Origin: Solirubrobacteraceae bacterium
GTDB taxonomy: Bacteria; Actinomycetota; Thermoleophilia; Solirubrobacterales; Solirubrobacteraceae
Assembly (NCBI GenBank): GCA_030447505.1
Contig: JAUJOT010000005.1
Span: forward strand, 1-64,000
Direction: 5' to 3'
DNA: 64,000 bases
In this document: positions 22,335 through 30,960 of the stretch, piece after piece
How the letters are laid out: every line of letters starts with the position of its first letter
Position numbering within the stretch: the first letter of the stretch is position 1
The notes under the pieces: model-generated
What the model saw: only the letters and a program-made list of their open reading frames with translations
Databases searched by the model: none
What the model was told of the DNA's origin: nothing
Program-made: the position numbers and the translations under genes

Positions 22335-23089
22335 TGGCCGATCTCCAGCCTGATGCGCTCGATCTCGTCGTCGGACAGCTTCTCGAACGCCTCGACGACG
22401 CTCGGGTCGAAGTGCGTGCCCGCCTCCTCCAGGATGATCATGCGGGCCTGCGCGAGCGTCGACGCGTGCCGGTAGGGCCGGTTCGTCGTCAGCGCGTCGA
22501 GCGTGTCGGCGACGGCGAAGATCCGTGCCGAGATCGGGATCCTCTCGCCGGCCAGCCGGTCGGGGTAGCCGGTGCCGTCCCAGCGCTCGTGGTGATGGCG
22601 GATGACGTCGCGCGCCGCGCCCAGGAAGTCGATGTCGCGCACGATCTCCGAGCCGGTGACGGGGTGCCGCTCGATGATCAGCCGCTCGGCGCTCGTCAGC
22701 GGCCCGGGCTTGAAGAGGATCGCGTCCGGCACGGCGACCTTGCCGGCGTCGTGCAGCAGGAAGCCGAACTCGATCTCGGGGTTGTCGCGGAGGCGCATCC
22801 CGTAGACCTCGGCGAGCTTCAGCCCGTACGCGGCGACGCGCTCGGCGTGGCGGCCGGTGTAGGCATCGCGCGCCTCCACCGCGCTGGCGAGCGCGCGCAC
22901 CGTCAGCATGTAGGAGCGGCGCAGCTCGTGGGCGCGGGCACGCTCCTCCTTGAACGTCTCGCGCAGGTCGGCGGCGTAGCACTCGAGCTGGCGCTCCTTC
23001 GCGGCGGCTTCGCGGGCGCGCTTGGCGAGCTCGGCCTCGAGCTCTGCGATGCGTTCCTGCAGCTGCTCCTCGGTGCTCACCGCCATCAT
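22331..23089 (-). CDS. HD-GYP domain cyclic-di-GMP phosphodiesterase
   Basis: Residues 5-60 form a coiled coil (EEQLQERIAELEAELAKRAR). Residues about 65-250 form an HD-GYP domain with the metal-binding His113-Asp114 (LLHDAGKVAVP), HHERWDGTGYPDRLAGERIP containing GYP at 174-176, and ADTLDALTTNRPYR. All signature residues are intact, so it should hydrolyse c-di-GMP. ATG 23089 follows GGAGG by 6 nt and overlaps the kinase stop. It has no receiver of its own; the coiled coil may pair it with the kinase's receiver or the free receiver downstream. Confidence 0.93.
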   Translation of the reverse strand: MMAVSTEEQLQERIAELEAELAKRAREAAAKERQLECYAADLRETFKEERARAHELRRSYMLTVRALASAVEARDAYTGRHAERVAAYGLKLAEVYGMRLRDNPEIEFGFLLHDAGKVAVPDAILFKPGPLTSAERLIIERHPVTGSEIVRDIDFLGAARDVIRHHHERWDGTGYPDRLAGERIPISARIFAVADTLDALTTNRPYRHASTLAQARMIILEEAGTHFDPSVVEAFEKLSDDEIERIRLEIGQ

Positions 23090-25599
23090 CTTCCTCCAGC
23101 CGTGGGACGCTCGCCGAGCGTCGATCGCAACGCGCTGACGGCCTGCGTGAGGCCGAGCACCGGCATTGCGATGCCGTCGGTCGCCGCGCGGGCGTCGCCG
23201 TCTGTCGTGAACAGGATGACCGAACGGCCGCGCCGGCGGCCGCGCAGCACGCTTCCGTCCAACAATGCGCTCGTCGTAGCCATGCTTGCGTGCACGAGCG
23301 CGACCTCGAAGAGCTCCTCCGCGCCGGCGTGCGCGGCGGCGTCGGACGTCGTCTCCCAGCGATGCTCGATGCCGAGCGCGGTGAGCGACGGCGTGAGCCC
23401 GGCGCGCAGCGCATCCGGTGCGACGACGAGCACCCGCGAGCGCTGGGCGTCGATCGCGGCGTGCAGCACGTCGCGCAGGCGGCCGCGGTCGATCGGCTTG
23501 GACACCACCCACTCGCCCTCGAGCTGCGGCGCACGAGCGGAGACCGACACGAAGATCACCGGGATGTCGCGCAGCTGCGCATTGGCGCGAACCGCTGTGA
23601 GGACGGCGAAGCCATCCATCCCGGGCATCAGGACGTCGAGCGTCATCGCGTCGAAGTGCTCGGCACGCAGCCGGGCGAGCGCGTCGGCGCCGGAGCTGAC
23701 CTGCACGGTCTGCACGCCGAGCGGCTGCAGCTGCTGTGCGATCAGCGTCGCGAGCGCGGGCTCGTCGTCGACGATCAGAACCCGCCGCCGGGCGAGGCCG
23801 TTCGTCGCGGCGGCGTGCGCCGGTGTGGCCGAGAGGGCGCCGATCGCGGTCGGCAGGCGGATCGTGAAGGTCGTACCGCGCCCGACCTCGCTCGCGACGT
23901 CGATCGAGCCGCCGTGCAGTTCGACGAGCGACCTGACGATCGCCAGGCCGAGGCCCGTACCGGGACTCTTGCGTCCGTCCGCCGCGCCGCGGTAGAAGCG
24001 GTCGAAGATCCTGCGCGCGTCCTCCGGCGACATCCCGCGGCCGGTGTCGGCGACCGTGATCGTCGTCGCCTGGGCGTCGCCTTCGAGGCGCAGCGTGATC
24101 GTGCCTTCCTCCTCGGTGTAGAGGTGCGCGTTCGTGACGAGGTTCGTGACGACCTGGCGCATGCGAGCAGGATCGGCGAGCGCGGGCGGACGAGGATCGA
24201 AGATCTGCACGTCCAGGCGCTGGCGCTTTGACTGCAGGCGCGGCGCCATCAGCGCCGCGACCTCCTCGATCGTCTCGCGCAGGTCGACGCTGCGCGCGTG
24301 GACCTCGAACTGCCCCGACTCGATCCGAGCGATGTCGAGCAGGTCGTTGACGAGGTCGACGAGCCGGTCGGTCGACTTCAGCACGATCGCGATGAACTCG
24401 CGCTGGCGCTCGGTGAGGTTGTCGGTGTTCGTCGTCTCGAGCAGCTCCATGAAGCCCTTGATCGACGTCAGCGGGCTGCGCAGCTCGTGCGACGCCGTGG
24501 CGACGAAGTCGCTCTTGGCCTGCTCGAGGCGCGCACGCTCGGTGATGTCGCGCAGCGTCCAGACGGTGCCGCCGTCCGGGCCGGCGAGGCGCGCGGCCGT
24601 GACGGCGAGGGTGAGATCGCCCTCGCGCTTGACCGTCACCTCTCGGGCGAGCGCCTCGGCGAGCGTGGGCAGCGGGCTGTCGGGCGCGTACGCCGAGGAC
24701 CCGACGCGCAGCGTCGGCACGAGCTCGCTCGCCCGCGGGTTCATCGACGTGATGCGGCCGCTGTCGTCGCAGATGATCAGGCCGTCGCCGAGGCTCTGGA
24801 TCGTCGTCGCCAGACGCTGGCGCTCGGTCTCGACGCGCGCGCCGGCGGTCGCGAGGTCGGCGCCCATCGCGTTGAACGCGACGCCGAGCGCCTCGAGCTC
24901 CTTCGGCCCCCCCGGCTCGACGCGCGCGTCGAGCTCGCCCGAGGACATCCGCCGAGTCGCCGCGACGAGATCGTCCAGCGGGCGGCGCATCGCGCCGATC
25001 AGCAGCGTCAGGAACGCGAGCACGCCGACGAGCGCGAGGCCGGCGCCGAGCACGATCGCGACGAGCGCCGTACGCGAGCGGCGCCGGGCCGCGTCGCGCG
25101 CGTCCTCACGGCGGGCCTGCTGGCGGTCGGCCATCTGCTGCACGGCGTCGCGCACGACCGGCAGGGTGCGTCCGGCCGACGCGCGCGTCGCGTCGATCGT
25201 CGGGTGCACCGCAAGCGCGGCGGCGTCCCGGCGGGCGGGCTCGATCCGATCTGCCAGCGCCCGGCTTCGCGGGTCGTCGGCCGCCAGCCGCTCGAGCCGC
25301 GCCGCGCCGTCGCTGAAGCTGCGCGCCGCGCTCTGCACGAACCCCGCCGCGCGCCGCGAGCGTGGCCGCGCGAGGTTGGCCTGCAGCGCGACCGTCGAGG
25401 CGAGCAGGTTCGCCGCCGACACCTCCAGCGCGGCCGTGGCGGCGAGCTCGTCCTCGTAGCGCTGGCGCGCGCCGTAGAGCGCCGCGATCGCGATCGCCCC
25501 GATGACGGCGAGTGCGATCGTCAGCCCGAGCAGCGCGACCCGCAGCGTGCGCGCGATCGAGCGCCGCTCGGAGGTCTCGGGTATGCCTATCATCGTCAT
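23086..25599 (-). CDS. Hybrid sensor histidine kinase with HAMP, PAS and two receiver domains
   Basis: Domain order: membrane helix (about 21-42), extracytoplasmic sensor of about 135 residues, second helix (178-203), HAMP (205-258), PAS (262-355), HisKA with His371 in TASHELRSPLTS, and an ATPase with NLVTNA, DTGRGMS and GTGLGLAI. A receiver at about 606-715 has acidic DDE and phospho-acceptor Asp655 in TLDVLMPG. A second receiver-like domain (722-830) has VLVVAPDA and VALVHASM, lacking the Asp, so it is a pseudo-receiver. The operon partner is an HD-GYP protein, so the signal probably adjusts c-di-GMP. The ATG at 25599 abuts the ATG of the divergent gene (CATATG); ATG 25593 is an alternative. 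Confidence 0.9.
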   Translation of the reverse strand: MTMIGIPETSERRSIARTLRVALLGLTIALAVIGAIAIAALYGARQRYEDELAATAALEVSAANLLASTVALQANLARPRSRRAAGFVQSAARSFSDGAARLERLAADDPRSRALADRIEPARRDAAALAVHPTIDATRASAGRTLPVVRDAVQQMADRQQARREDARDAARRRSRTALVAIVLGAGLALVGVLAFLTLLIGAMRRPLDDLVAATRRMSSGELDARVEPGGPKELEALGVAFNAMGADLATAGARVETERQRLATTIQSLGDGLIICDDSGRITSMNPRASELVPTLRVGSSAYAPDSPLPTLAEALAREVTVKREGDLTLAVTAARLAGPDGGTVWTLRDITERARLEQAKSDFVATASHELRSPLTSIKGFMELLETTNTDNLTERQREFIAIVLKSTDRLVDLVNDLLDIARIESGQFEVHARSVDLRETIEEVAALMAPRLQSKRQRLDVQIFDPRPPALADPARMRQVVTNLVTNAHLYTEEEGTITLRLEGDAQATTITVADTGRGMSPEDARRIFDRFYRGAADGRKSPGTGLGLAIVRSLVELHGGSIDVASEVGRGTTFTIRLPTAIGALSATPAHAAATNGLARRRVLIVDDEPALATLIAQQLQPLGVQTVQVSSGADALARLRAEHFDAMTLDVLMPGMDGFAVLTAVRANAQLRDIPVIFVSVSARAPQLEGEWVVSKPIDRGRLRDVLHAAIDAQRSRVLVVAPDALRAGLTPSLTALGIEHRWETTSDAAAHAGAEELFEVALVHASMATTSALLDGSVLRGRRRGRSVILFTTDGDARAATDGIAMPVLGLTQAVSALRSTLGERPTAGGR
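25588..25593 (+). promoter_or_regulatory. -10 element TATCAT of proline-rich protein gene
   Basis: A 5/6 match to TATAAT, 6 nt before ATG 25600, inside the first codons of the divergent kinase gene. Suggests a leaderless start. Confidence 0.42.
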
Positions 25600-26175
25600 A
25601 TGAATCTCGTCGGCGCATGGCTGCGCCAGCTGCTCAAGGCCGGGACGGCCGCTGCGCTCGTGCCTGCCGCGATGGTCGCGGCGCTCGCGGTGGTGCTCGT
25701 CGGAGCGGGCGGGTTCGGTGGGCTGGGCGGGCTCGGCCAGCTTCTGTCGGGCCCGCAGGTGTCGCCGGCCGAGCGCCTCGCCGCGAGCGATGCGCCGGAC
25801 GGAGACGAGCTGGCGCCGGTCGCGCCTGCGGTTGCGCGGGAGTCGGTGCGAAGGGCGGCGCGCGAGGCGCCGGCGGTGCGTCCGACGCCGCGGCCGGCCA
25901 CGACGCCGCCCGCGCGGCGGCCCGCGGTGGATCCGCAGGGCCCGCCGATCGTGCGTCCGCCCCCGCCGCCGGTCCTCGACCCGCCGGTGGCGGCAGCGCC
26001 GCCCCCACCGCCGGCCGCCCCGCGGCAGCCGACGCTGGAGGAGCGCACGCAGGCGCTCGAGGACAAGCTGAAGGAGACGGTTGGCGAAGTGGGCACGGCA
26101 GTGCAGGAGGTCGTCGATGCGCTCGAGCAGACCCTACGGCCGATCGTCAAGCCGCCGCCGCAGGCGGCGCCCTGA
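25600..26175 (+). CDS. Proline-rich membrane-anchored protein
   Basis: MNLVGAWLRQLLKAGTAAAL leads into a single hydrophobic, Gly-rich helix (LVPAAMVAALAVVLVGAGGF), followed by a Pro/Ala/Arg-rich extended region (about 75-145, with runs such as RPPPPPVLDPPV) and a C-terminal helix (ERTQALEDKLKETVGEVGTA). This is the layout of a wall-spanning stalk or adaptor anchored in the membrane. ATG 25600 is chosen because the open frame upstream is antisense to the kinase. Its start codon directly abuts the kinase start on the other strand. It may work with that kinase; no family is recognised. Confidence 0.65.
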   Translation: MNLVGAWLRQLLKAGTAAALVPAAMVAALAVVLVGAGGFGGLGGLGQLLSGPQVSPAERLAASDAPDGDELAPVAPAVARESVRRAAREAPAVRPTPRPATTPPARRPAVDPQGPPIVRPPPPPVLDPPVAAAPPPPPAAPRQPTLEERTQALEDKLKETVGEVGTAVQEVVDALEQTLRPIVKPPPQAAP

Positions 26176-26187
26176 GCCGCGTCTCGG

Positions 26188-26802
26188 TCAGCGCCCACTG
26201 CGCGCGATCCGCAGCGCCAGGCGCCCGTGCAACGCCGCCGTCTCGGCTGCGCTGCGCGAGCGCGCCGGATCGAACCACTCCGCGACGAGGACGACCATGT
26301 TGAGGATCGCCATGCTCGCGGCCTGTACGGCGTCCTCGCTGCCGAGCTCCGCGAAGCAGAAGTGGCCGCGGCGCTCGCCGTCGCGCAGCACCTCGACGAA
26401 CAGCGCCCGGACACGACGGCGGCGGCGCACGACGCTCTCGCGCTCGCGCGCGGGCAGATAGATGTAGTCGCGGTTGGCGACGCGCGTCTCGCGCGGGCGC
26501 GCGATGTGAAAGCCCGTGAAGGCCGATGCGAGCGCCTCGAGCTGCGCCACCGGGTCGTTGCCGACGCCGCGCAGCGTCTCGCTGAGGATCGTGTCGGCCT
26601 CGTCGTGGACGCGGTCGATGATCGCGAACAGCAGCGACTCCTTGGACGGATAGTGGTTGTAGATCGCCCCGGGGGTGAGATCGACGGCGTCGGCGAGCTC
26701 CCGCACGGTCGTGCCGGTGTAGCCGCGCTCGTTGAAGAGCGTCAGCCCGGCGTCGTGGATGCGCTCGCGCGTCCCGGTCCGTGAGCGGACGTTCACTGCC
26801 AC
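26188..26802 (-). CDS. TetR-family repressor of the acyl-CoA operon
   Basis: The N-terminal TetR HTH is clear: TRERIHDAGLTLFNERGYTG, VRELADAVDLTPGAIYNHYP and SKESLLFAIIDRV. The C-terminal ligand domain (about 60-200) fits acyl-CoA-responsive members such as KstR/FadR types, including YIYLPARERESVVRRRRRVR. It starts at GTG 26802, with TAGAGT 6 nt before it. The gene is divergent from the acyl-CoA dehydrogenase operon, and a perfect palindrome lies between them at 26845-26860, so it most likely represses that operon until a CoA ester binds. Confidence 0.9.
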   Translation of the reverse strand: MAVNVRSRTGTRERIHDAGLTLFNERGYTGTTVRELADAVDLTPGAIYNHYPSKESLLFAIIDRVHDEADTILSETLRGVGNDPVAQLEALASAFTGFHIARPRETRVANRDYIYLPARERESVVRRRRRVRALFVEVLRDGERRGHFCFAELGSEDAVQAASMAILNMVVLVAEWFDPARSRSAAETAALHGRLALRIARSGR

Positions 26803-26808
26803 ACAGCT

Positions 26809-26814
26809 ACTCTA
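26809..26814 (-). promoter_or_regulatory. -10 element TAGAGT of tetR gene
   Basis: Minus-strand TANNNT hexamer, 6 nt before GTG 26802; no Shine-Dalgarno sequence. Confidence 0.42.
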
Positions 26815-26844
26815 CGTCAAGGCGCACTCGCTGGTTGCGGCGCG

Positions 26845-26860
26845 ATGAACGGCCGTTCAT
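26845..26860. promoter_or_regulatory. TetR operator: perfect 16-bp palindrome ATGAACGGCCGTTCAT
   Basis: A perfect inverted repeat between the divergent tetR and acyl-CoA dehydrogenase genes. It contains GAACG-N2-CGTTC, close to operators known for FadR/LiuR/PsrA-type TetR regulators. Its right end runs into CATACT (26858-26863), a likely -10 of the dehydrogenase operon, so binding would block RNA polymerase. Confidence 0.75.
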
Positions 26861-26872
26861 ACTCCTGACGAG

Positions 26873-28006
26873 ATGAACCTCGATCTCTCCGACGATCACG
26901 AGCTGCTGCGGCGCACCGTCCGCGAGTTCGCCGAGGCGGAGGTCGCGCCCGTCGCCGAGCAGCTCGACCGCACCAAGCAGGTCCCCTACGACATCATCGC
27001 CAAGCTCGGCGCCCTGAACCTGATGGGAATCCCGTTTCCGCAGCAGTACGGCGGCGCCGGCAGCGACACGCTCGCCTACGCGCTCGCCGTCGAGGAGCTC
27101 ACGCGCGTGGACTCCTCCGTGGCGATCACGCTGTGTGCGCACACCTCGCTCGGAACGCAGCCGATCTACCTCTTCGGAACGGAGCAGCAGCGCCAGGACT
27201 GGATGCCGCGGCTGTGCAGCGGCGAGATCCTCGGCGCGTTCGGCCTGACCGAGGCCGAGGCCGGCTCGGACGCCGCGAACACGAAGACGCGCGCCCGCCT
27301 GGCCGGCGACGAGTGGGTCATCGACGGCGCCAAGCAGTTCATCACCAACGCCGGCACGGACATCTCGGGCGTCGTCACGATCACCGCGCTGACGGGCGAG
27401 AACGAGATCTCGAACCTGCTCGTCCCCAATGGCACGCCCGGCTACGAGCAGGGCGAGCCGTATCGCAAGATGGGCTGGAACGCGTCGGACACGCGGCCGC
27501 TGACGTTCGACGGCTGCCGCGTCCCCGCCGAGAACCTGCTCGGCCCGCGCGGCAACGGCTTCAAGCAGTTCCTGCACGTGCTCGCGATCGGCCGCATCGG
27601 CGTCGCCGCGATGGGTCTCGGCCTCGCGCAGGGCGCGCTCGATCAGGCGCTCGCCTACGCCAAGCAGCGGCGCGCGTTCGGCAGGCCGATCGCGAGCTTC
27701 CAGGCGATCCAGGTCAAGCTCGCCGACATGGCGACCGAGATCGAGGCCGCGCGGCTGCTCGTCTACCGCGCTGCGCTGCTGAAGGACGCCGGGCGCGACT
27801 TCAACCTCGCCGCCGCACAGGCGAAGCTCAAGACCGGCCGCCTGGCGGTGCGCTGCGCCGAGGAGGCCGTGCAGATCCACGGCGGCTACGGCTACATCGA
27901 GGAGTACCCCGTCTGCCGCATGTACCGCGACGCGAAGATCCTGACGATCGGCGAGGGCACCGACGAGATCCAGCAGATCGTGATCGCCCGCGCTCTGGGA
28001 GCGTGA
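26873..28006 (+). CDS. Acyl-CoA dehydrogenase
   Basis: A full-length (377 aa) acyl-CoA dehydrogenase: FGLTEAEAGSDAANTKT binds FAD and substrate, FITNAGTDISG follows, and the C-terminal KILTIGEGTDEIQQIVIAR contains the catalytic Glu in GEGT. The enzyme inserts a trans-2 double bond and passes electrons to ETF. The neighbours (methylcrotonyl-CoA carboxylase, HMG-CoA lyase) suggest isovaleryl-CoA dehydrogenase, but true IVDs lack the Glu at the GEGT position and carry it in another helix, where this protein has LAIGRIGVA. It may be a butyryl- or branched-chain type enzyme serving the same pathway. Confidence 0.92.
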   Translation: MNLDLSDDHELLRRTVREFAEAEVAPVAEQLDRTKQVPYDIIAKLGALNLMGIPFPQQYGGAGSDTLAYALAVEELTRVDSSVAITLCAHTSLGTQPIYLFGTEQQRQDWMPRLCSGEILGAFGLTEAEAGSDAANTKTRARLAGDEWVIDGAKQFITNAGTDISGVVTITALTGENEISNLLVPNGTPGYEQGEPYRKMGWNASDTRPLTFDGCRVPAENLLGPRGNGFKQFLHVLAIGRIGVAAMGLGLAQGALDQALAYAKQRRAFGRPIASFQAIQVKLADMATEIEAARLLVYRAALLKDAGRDFNLAAAQAKLKTGRLAVRCAEEAVQIHGGYGYIEEYPVCRMYRDAKILTIGEGTDEIQQIVIARALGA

Positions 28007-28069
28007 CGTCGTCCGCAGGTCAGCGATGCCGATGTCCGACCAGCGTCACGTAGCTCTCGGGCCGCATCG

Positions 28070-29005
28070 ATGACCGCAGGGCGACACCTTCCTCATTGCG
28101 TCGCGATCCGCGAGGTCGGCCCGCGCGACGGCTTCCAGAACGAGCCCGAGACGATCGCGACGGCCGACAAGGTCGCGCTGATCGACAGGCTCGCCCGGAC
28201 GGGCGTCAAGCGCATCGAGGTCACGAGCTTCGTGCGTGCCGACGTCATCCCGCAGCTGGCCGACGGGCGCGAGGTGCTGACGGCGATCGACGTGCCGCAT
28301 GACGTCAGCCGTAGCGTCCTCGTCCCCAACGCGCGCGGCCTGGAGGACGCGCTCGAGCTGCTCGGGCGCTTCGACGAGGTCGGCGTCTTCCTGTCGGCCA
28401 GCGAGCAGCACAACCGGCGCAACGTCAACCGGACGGTGGACGAGTCGCTGCGCGAGCTCTCCGCCGTCATCGCGCGTGCGGTCGACGCCGGGCTGCGGGT
28501 CGAGGCGATCATCTCGACGAGCTTCGGCTGTCCCTACGAGGGCGTCGTCGAGCGTGCGCGCGTGCTCGCGATCGCGCGGCGACTGGCCGACTCGGGCGCC
28601 GCCGAGATCGCGTTCGCCGACACGACCGGGATGGCGAACCCGGTGCAGGTGCGCGACCATTTCGAGGAGGCCGCGGCGACGCTCGGCGCCGACGTGCAGC
28701 TCACCGCGCACTTCCACAACACACGCGGCCAGGGACTCGCGAACGTGCTCGCGGCGCTCGAGGGCGGCTGCGCCTCGTTCGAGTCGAGCGTCGGAGAGCT
28801 CGGCGGCTGCCCGGTGCCGGCGGGCGCGACGGGCAACATCGCCAGCGAGGACCTCGTCTCGATGCTGCACGAGATGGGCATCGAGACGGGGATCGACCTC
28901 GCCGCGCTGCTCGACGCGGCGACGGCGCTGCGGACCGTGCTCGGGCGTCCGCTCGGATCGCACACGCTCGTCGCCGGTCCGATCGACTGGAAGGCAGGCC
29001 GCTGA
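28070..29005 (+). CDS. mvaB: Hydroxymethylglutaryl-CoA lyase
   Basis: HMG-CoA lyase splits HMG-CoA into acetoacetate and acetyl-CoA, the last step of leucine breakdown. The catalytic signatures are present: EVGPRDGFQNE (the Arg-Asp pair), LTAHFHNTRGQG (metal-binding His-x-His) and the G-loop ELGGCPVPAGATGNIASEDL, containing the essential Cys. The length (311 aa) is normal. It follows the acyl-CoA dehydrogenase by 63 bp and is separated by only 2 bp from the carboxylase alpha gene, so all are in one operon. Confidence 0.95.
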   Translation: MTAGRHLPHCVAIREVGPRDGFQNEPETIATADKVALIDRLARTGVKRIEVTSFVRADVIPQLADGREVLTAIDVPHDVSRSVLVPNARGLEDALELLGRFDEVGVFLSASEQHNRRNVNRTVDESLRELSAVIARAVDAGLRVEAIISTSFGCPYEGVVERARVLAIARRLADSGAAEIAFADTTGMANPVQVRDHFEEAAATLGADVQLTAHFHNTRGQGLANVLAALEGGCASFESSVGELGGCPVPAGATGNIASEDLVSMLHEMGIETGIDLAALLDAATALRTVLGRPLGSHTLVAGPIDWKAGR

Positions 29006-29007
29006 CG

Positions 29008-30960
29008 ATGTCGGTGCTCGTCGCCAACCGCGGCGAGATCGCCGTCCGCGTGATCAGGACGCTCAAGCGCCTCAACATCCGCGCGATCGCCGTCTACTCC
29101 GACGCCGACGCCGGCGCGCCGCACGTGCGCCTCGCCGATGAGGCGGTCGCGCTCGGGCCGCCGCAGTCCTACCTCGACAGCGAGCGGATCCTGGCGGCGG
29201 TGCGCACGAGCGGCGCGCAGGCGGTCCATCCCGGCTACGGCTTTCTCTCCGAGCGCGCGGAGTTCGCCCGCGCCTGCCCGGTCACCTGGATCGGGCCGCC
29301 GCCCGAGGCGATCGAGCTGCTTGGCGACAAGGTCGCGGCGAAGCGGCTGGCCGTCGATGCCGGGGTGCCGACGCTGCCCGGCATCGATCGCGGCGGCCTG
29401 ACCGACGAGGAGATCCTCGCGTGGGCGGGCGAGCACCCGAGCCGGCTGCCGCTGATCGTCAAGGCGGCGGCGGGCGGCGGCGGGCGCGGAATGCGGATCG
29501 TGCGCGCGCTCGACGAGTTGCCGCACGCGTTGCAGGCCGCGCGCCGCGAGGCGCTCGCCGGCTTCGGCAGCGACGCGCTGCTCGCCGAGCGCTACATCGA
29601 GCGCGCGCGTCACGTCGAGATCCAGTTCCTCGCCGACGCGCACGGCAACGCCGTCCATCTCGGCGAGCGCGAGTGCAGCCTCCAGCGCCGCCACCAGAAG
29701 CTCGTCGAGGAGTGCCCGTCGCCGATCGTCTCGCCTGCGATACGCGCGCGGATGGGAGAGGCGGCGCTCGCGCTCGCGCGTGCCGCGGGCTATGTCGGGG
29801 CCGGCACGTGCGAGTTCCTCGTTCCCGCCGGCGCTGCGGGTGGGGACGCCGGCTTCCATTTCCTCGAGGTCAACACGCGCCTGCAGGTCGAGCACCCGGT
29901 GACGGAGCTCGCCTACGGCCTGGACCTCGTCGAGGCGCAGCTGAGGATCGCCGCCGGCGAGCGGCTGTGGCTGAAGCAGCCCGACCTCGTCGCGCGCGGC
30001 CACGCGATCGAGGCGCGCATCTGCGCCGAGCAGCCAGAGCGCGGCTTCCTGCCCGGCAGTGGCCGGATCGTCGGCTACCGCGAGCCGAGCGGGAATGGCA
30101 TCCGCGTCGACAGCGGCGTGCGGGAAGGCAGTGCGGTCGGGACGCACTACGACTCGCTGCTGGCGAAGGTCATCGCGCACGCGCCGACGCGCGAGCAGGC
30201 ACTCGACAGGCTCGATCGCGCGCTGAGCGCGCTCTCGATCCTCGGCCCGCCGACGAACACGTCCTTGCTGCGGCGCCTGCTGGCCGATCCCGCCGTCCGC
30301 GCCGGCGAGCTCGACACGGGCCTCGTCGAGCGGCTGCCGCCGGCTCCCGCCGACGCGCAGGCCGACGAGGACGCCGCGATCGTCGCCGCGCTCGCACGCA
30401 CGCTCGAGGGGCAGCCGTCCGGCGACGATCCGTGGGACGCGCTGCAGGGCTGGCGGAGCGCCGGCCGCGCGCCGCAGCGCTGGCGCCTCGTGCCCGAGCA
30501 TCGCGGCGATCCCGTCGAGCTCGTGATCGACGGAGACCTCGTCCGGGTCGCGGGCGGCGCCGATCGCGCGGCACGCGCCGAGGCGCATCCCGAAGGCCTT
30601 GCGGTCACGCTCGACGGCCACCGCCGCGTATGGGCATCGGCCCGCGACGGCGATCTCACGCGCGTCGGGATCGACGGCCGCGCCTGGGCGTTCCGCGAGC
30701 AGCCGCTTGCCCTGCGCCGCGACCTGCGCATCGCGGGCGCGGCGCTCGCGGCGCCGATGCCCGGCAGCGTCCTCGCCGTGCGGGTGCAGGACGGCGACAG
30801 CGTGCGCGCCGGCGACGTCCTCGTCGTGATCGAGTCGATGAAGATGGAGCTCGAGGTCGTCGCGCCCGCCGCGGGCACCGTCGCACGGCTGTCCGTCATG
30901 CCCGGCGACCGCGTCAGCGGCGGCCAGCTGCTCGTCGCGATCGGCGCAGACGGACGATGA
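29008..30960 (+). CDS. liuD: Methylcrotonyl-CoA carboxylase alpha subunit (biotin carboxylase + biotin carrier)
   Basis: Biotin carboxylase occupies residues about 1-445 ([23 protein letters not shown]-grasp loop [28 protein letters not shown]) and the biotin carrier about 580-650 with the biotinylated Lys in [11 protein letters not shown]. At 650 aa the middle linker matches MCC alpha rather than short acetyl-CoA carboxylase subunits. The enzyme carboxylates biotin with ATP and bicarbonate. The assignment to methylcrotonyl-CoA rests on the operon (HMG-CoA lyase, dehydrogenase) and on the beta subunit. The beta gene starts inside its stop codon (ATGA). Confidence 0.88.
   Translation: MSVLVANRGEIAVRVIRTLKRLNIRAIAVYSDADAGAPHVRLADEAVALGPPQSYLDSERILAAVRTSGAQAVHPGYGFLSERAEFARACPVTWIGPPPEAIELLGDKVAAKRLAVDAGVPTLPGIDRGGLTDEEILAWAGEHPSRLPLIVKAAAGGGGRGMRIVRALDELPHALQAARREALAGFGSDALLAERYIERARHVEIQFLADAHGNAVHLGERECSLQRRHQKLVEECPSPIVSPAIRARMGEAALALARAAGYVGAGTCEFLVPAGAAGGDAGFHFLEVNTRLQVEHPVTELAYGLDLVEAQLRIAAGERLWLKQPDLVARGHAIEARICAEQPERGFLPGSGRIVGYREPSGNGIRVDSGVREGSAVGTHYDSLLAKVIAHAPTREQALDRLDRALSALSILGPPTNTSLLRRLLADPAVRAGELDTGLVERLPPAPADAQADEDAAIVAALARTLEGQPSGDDPWDALQGWRSAGRAPQRWRLVPEHRGDPVELVIDGDLVRVAGGADRAARAEAHPEGLAVTLDGHRRVWASARDGDLTRVGIDGRAWAFREQPLALRRDLRIAGAALAAPMPGSVLAVRVQDGDSVRAGDVLVVIESMKMELEVVAPAAGTVARLSVMPGDRVSGGQLLVAIGADGR

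Noticed and set aside
28534-30621. A 695-codon minus-strand frame
   Set aside because: Antisense to HMG-CoA lyase and the carboxylase alpha gene, whose motifs are unambiguous.
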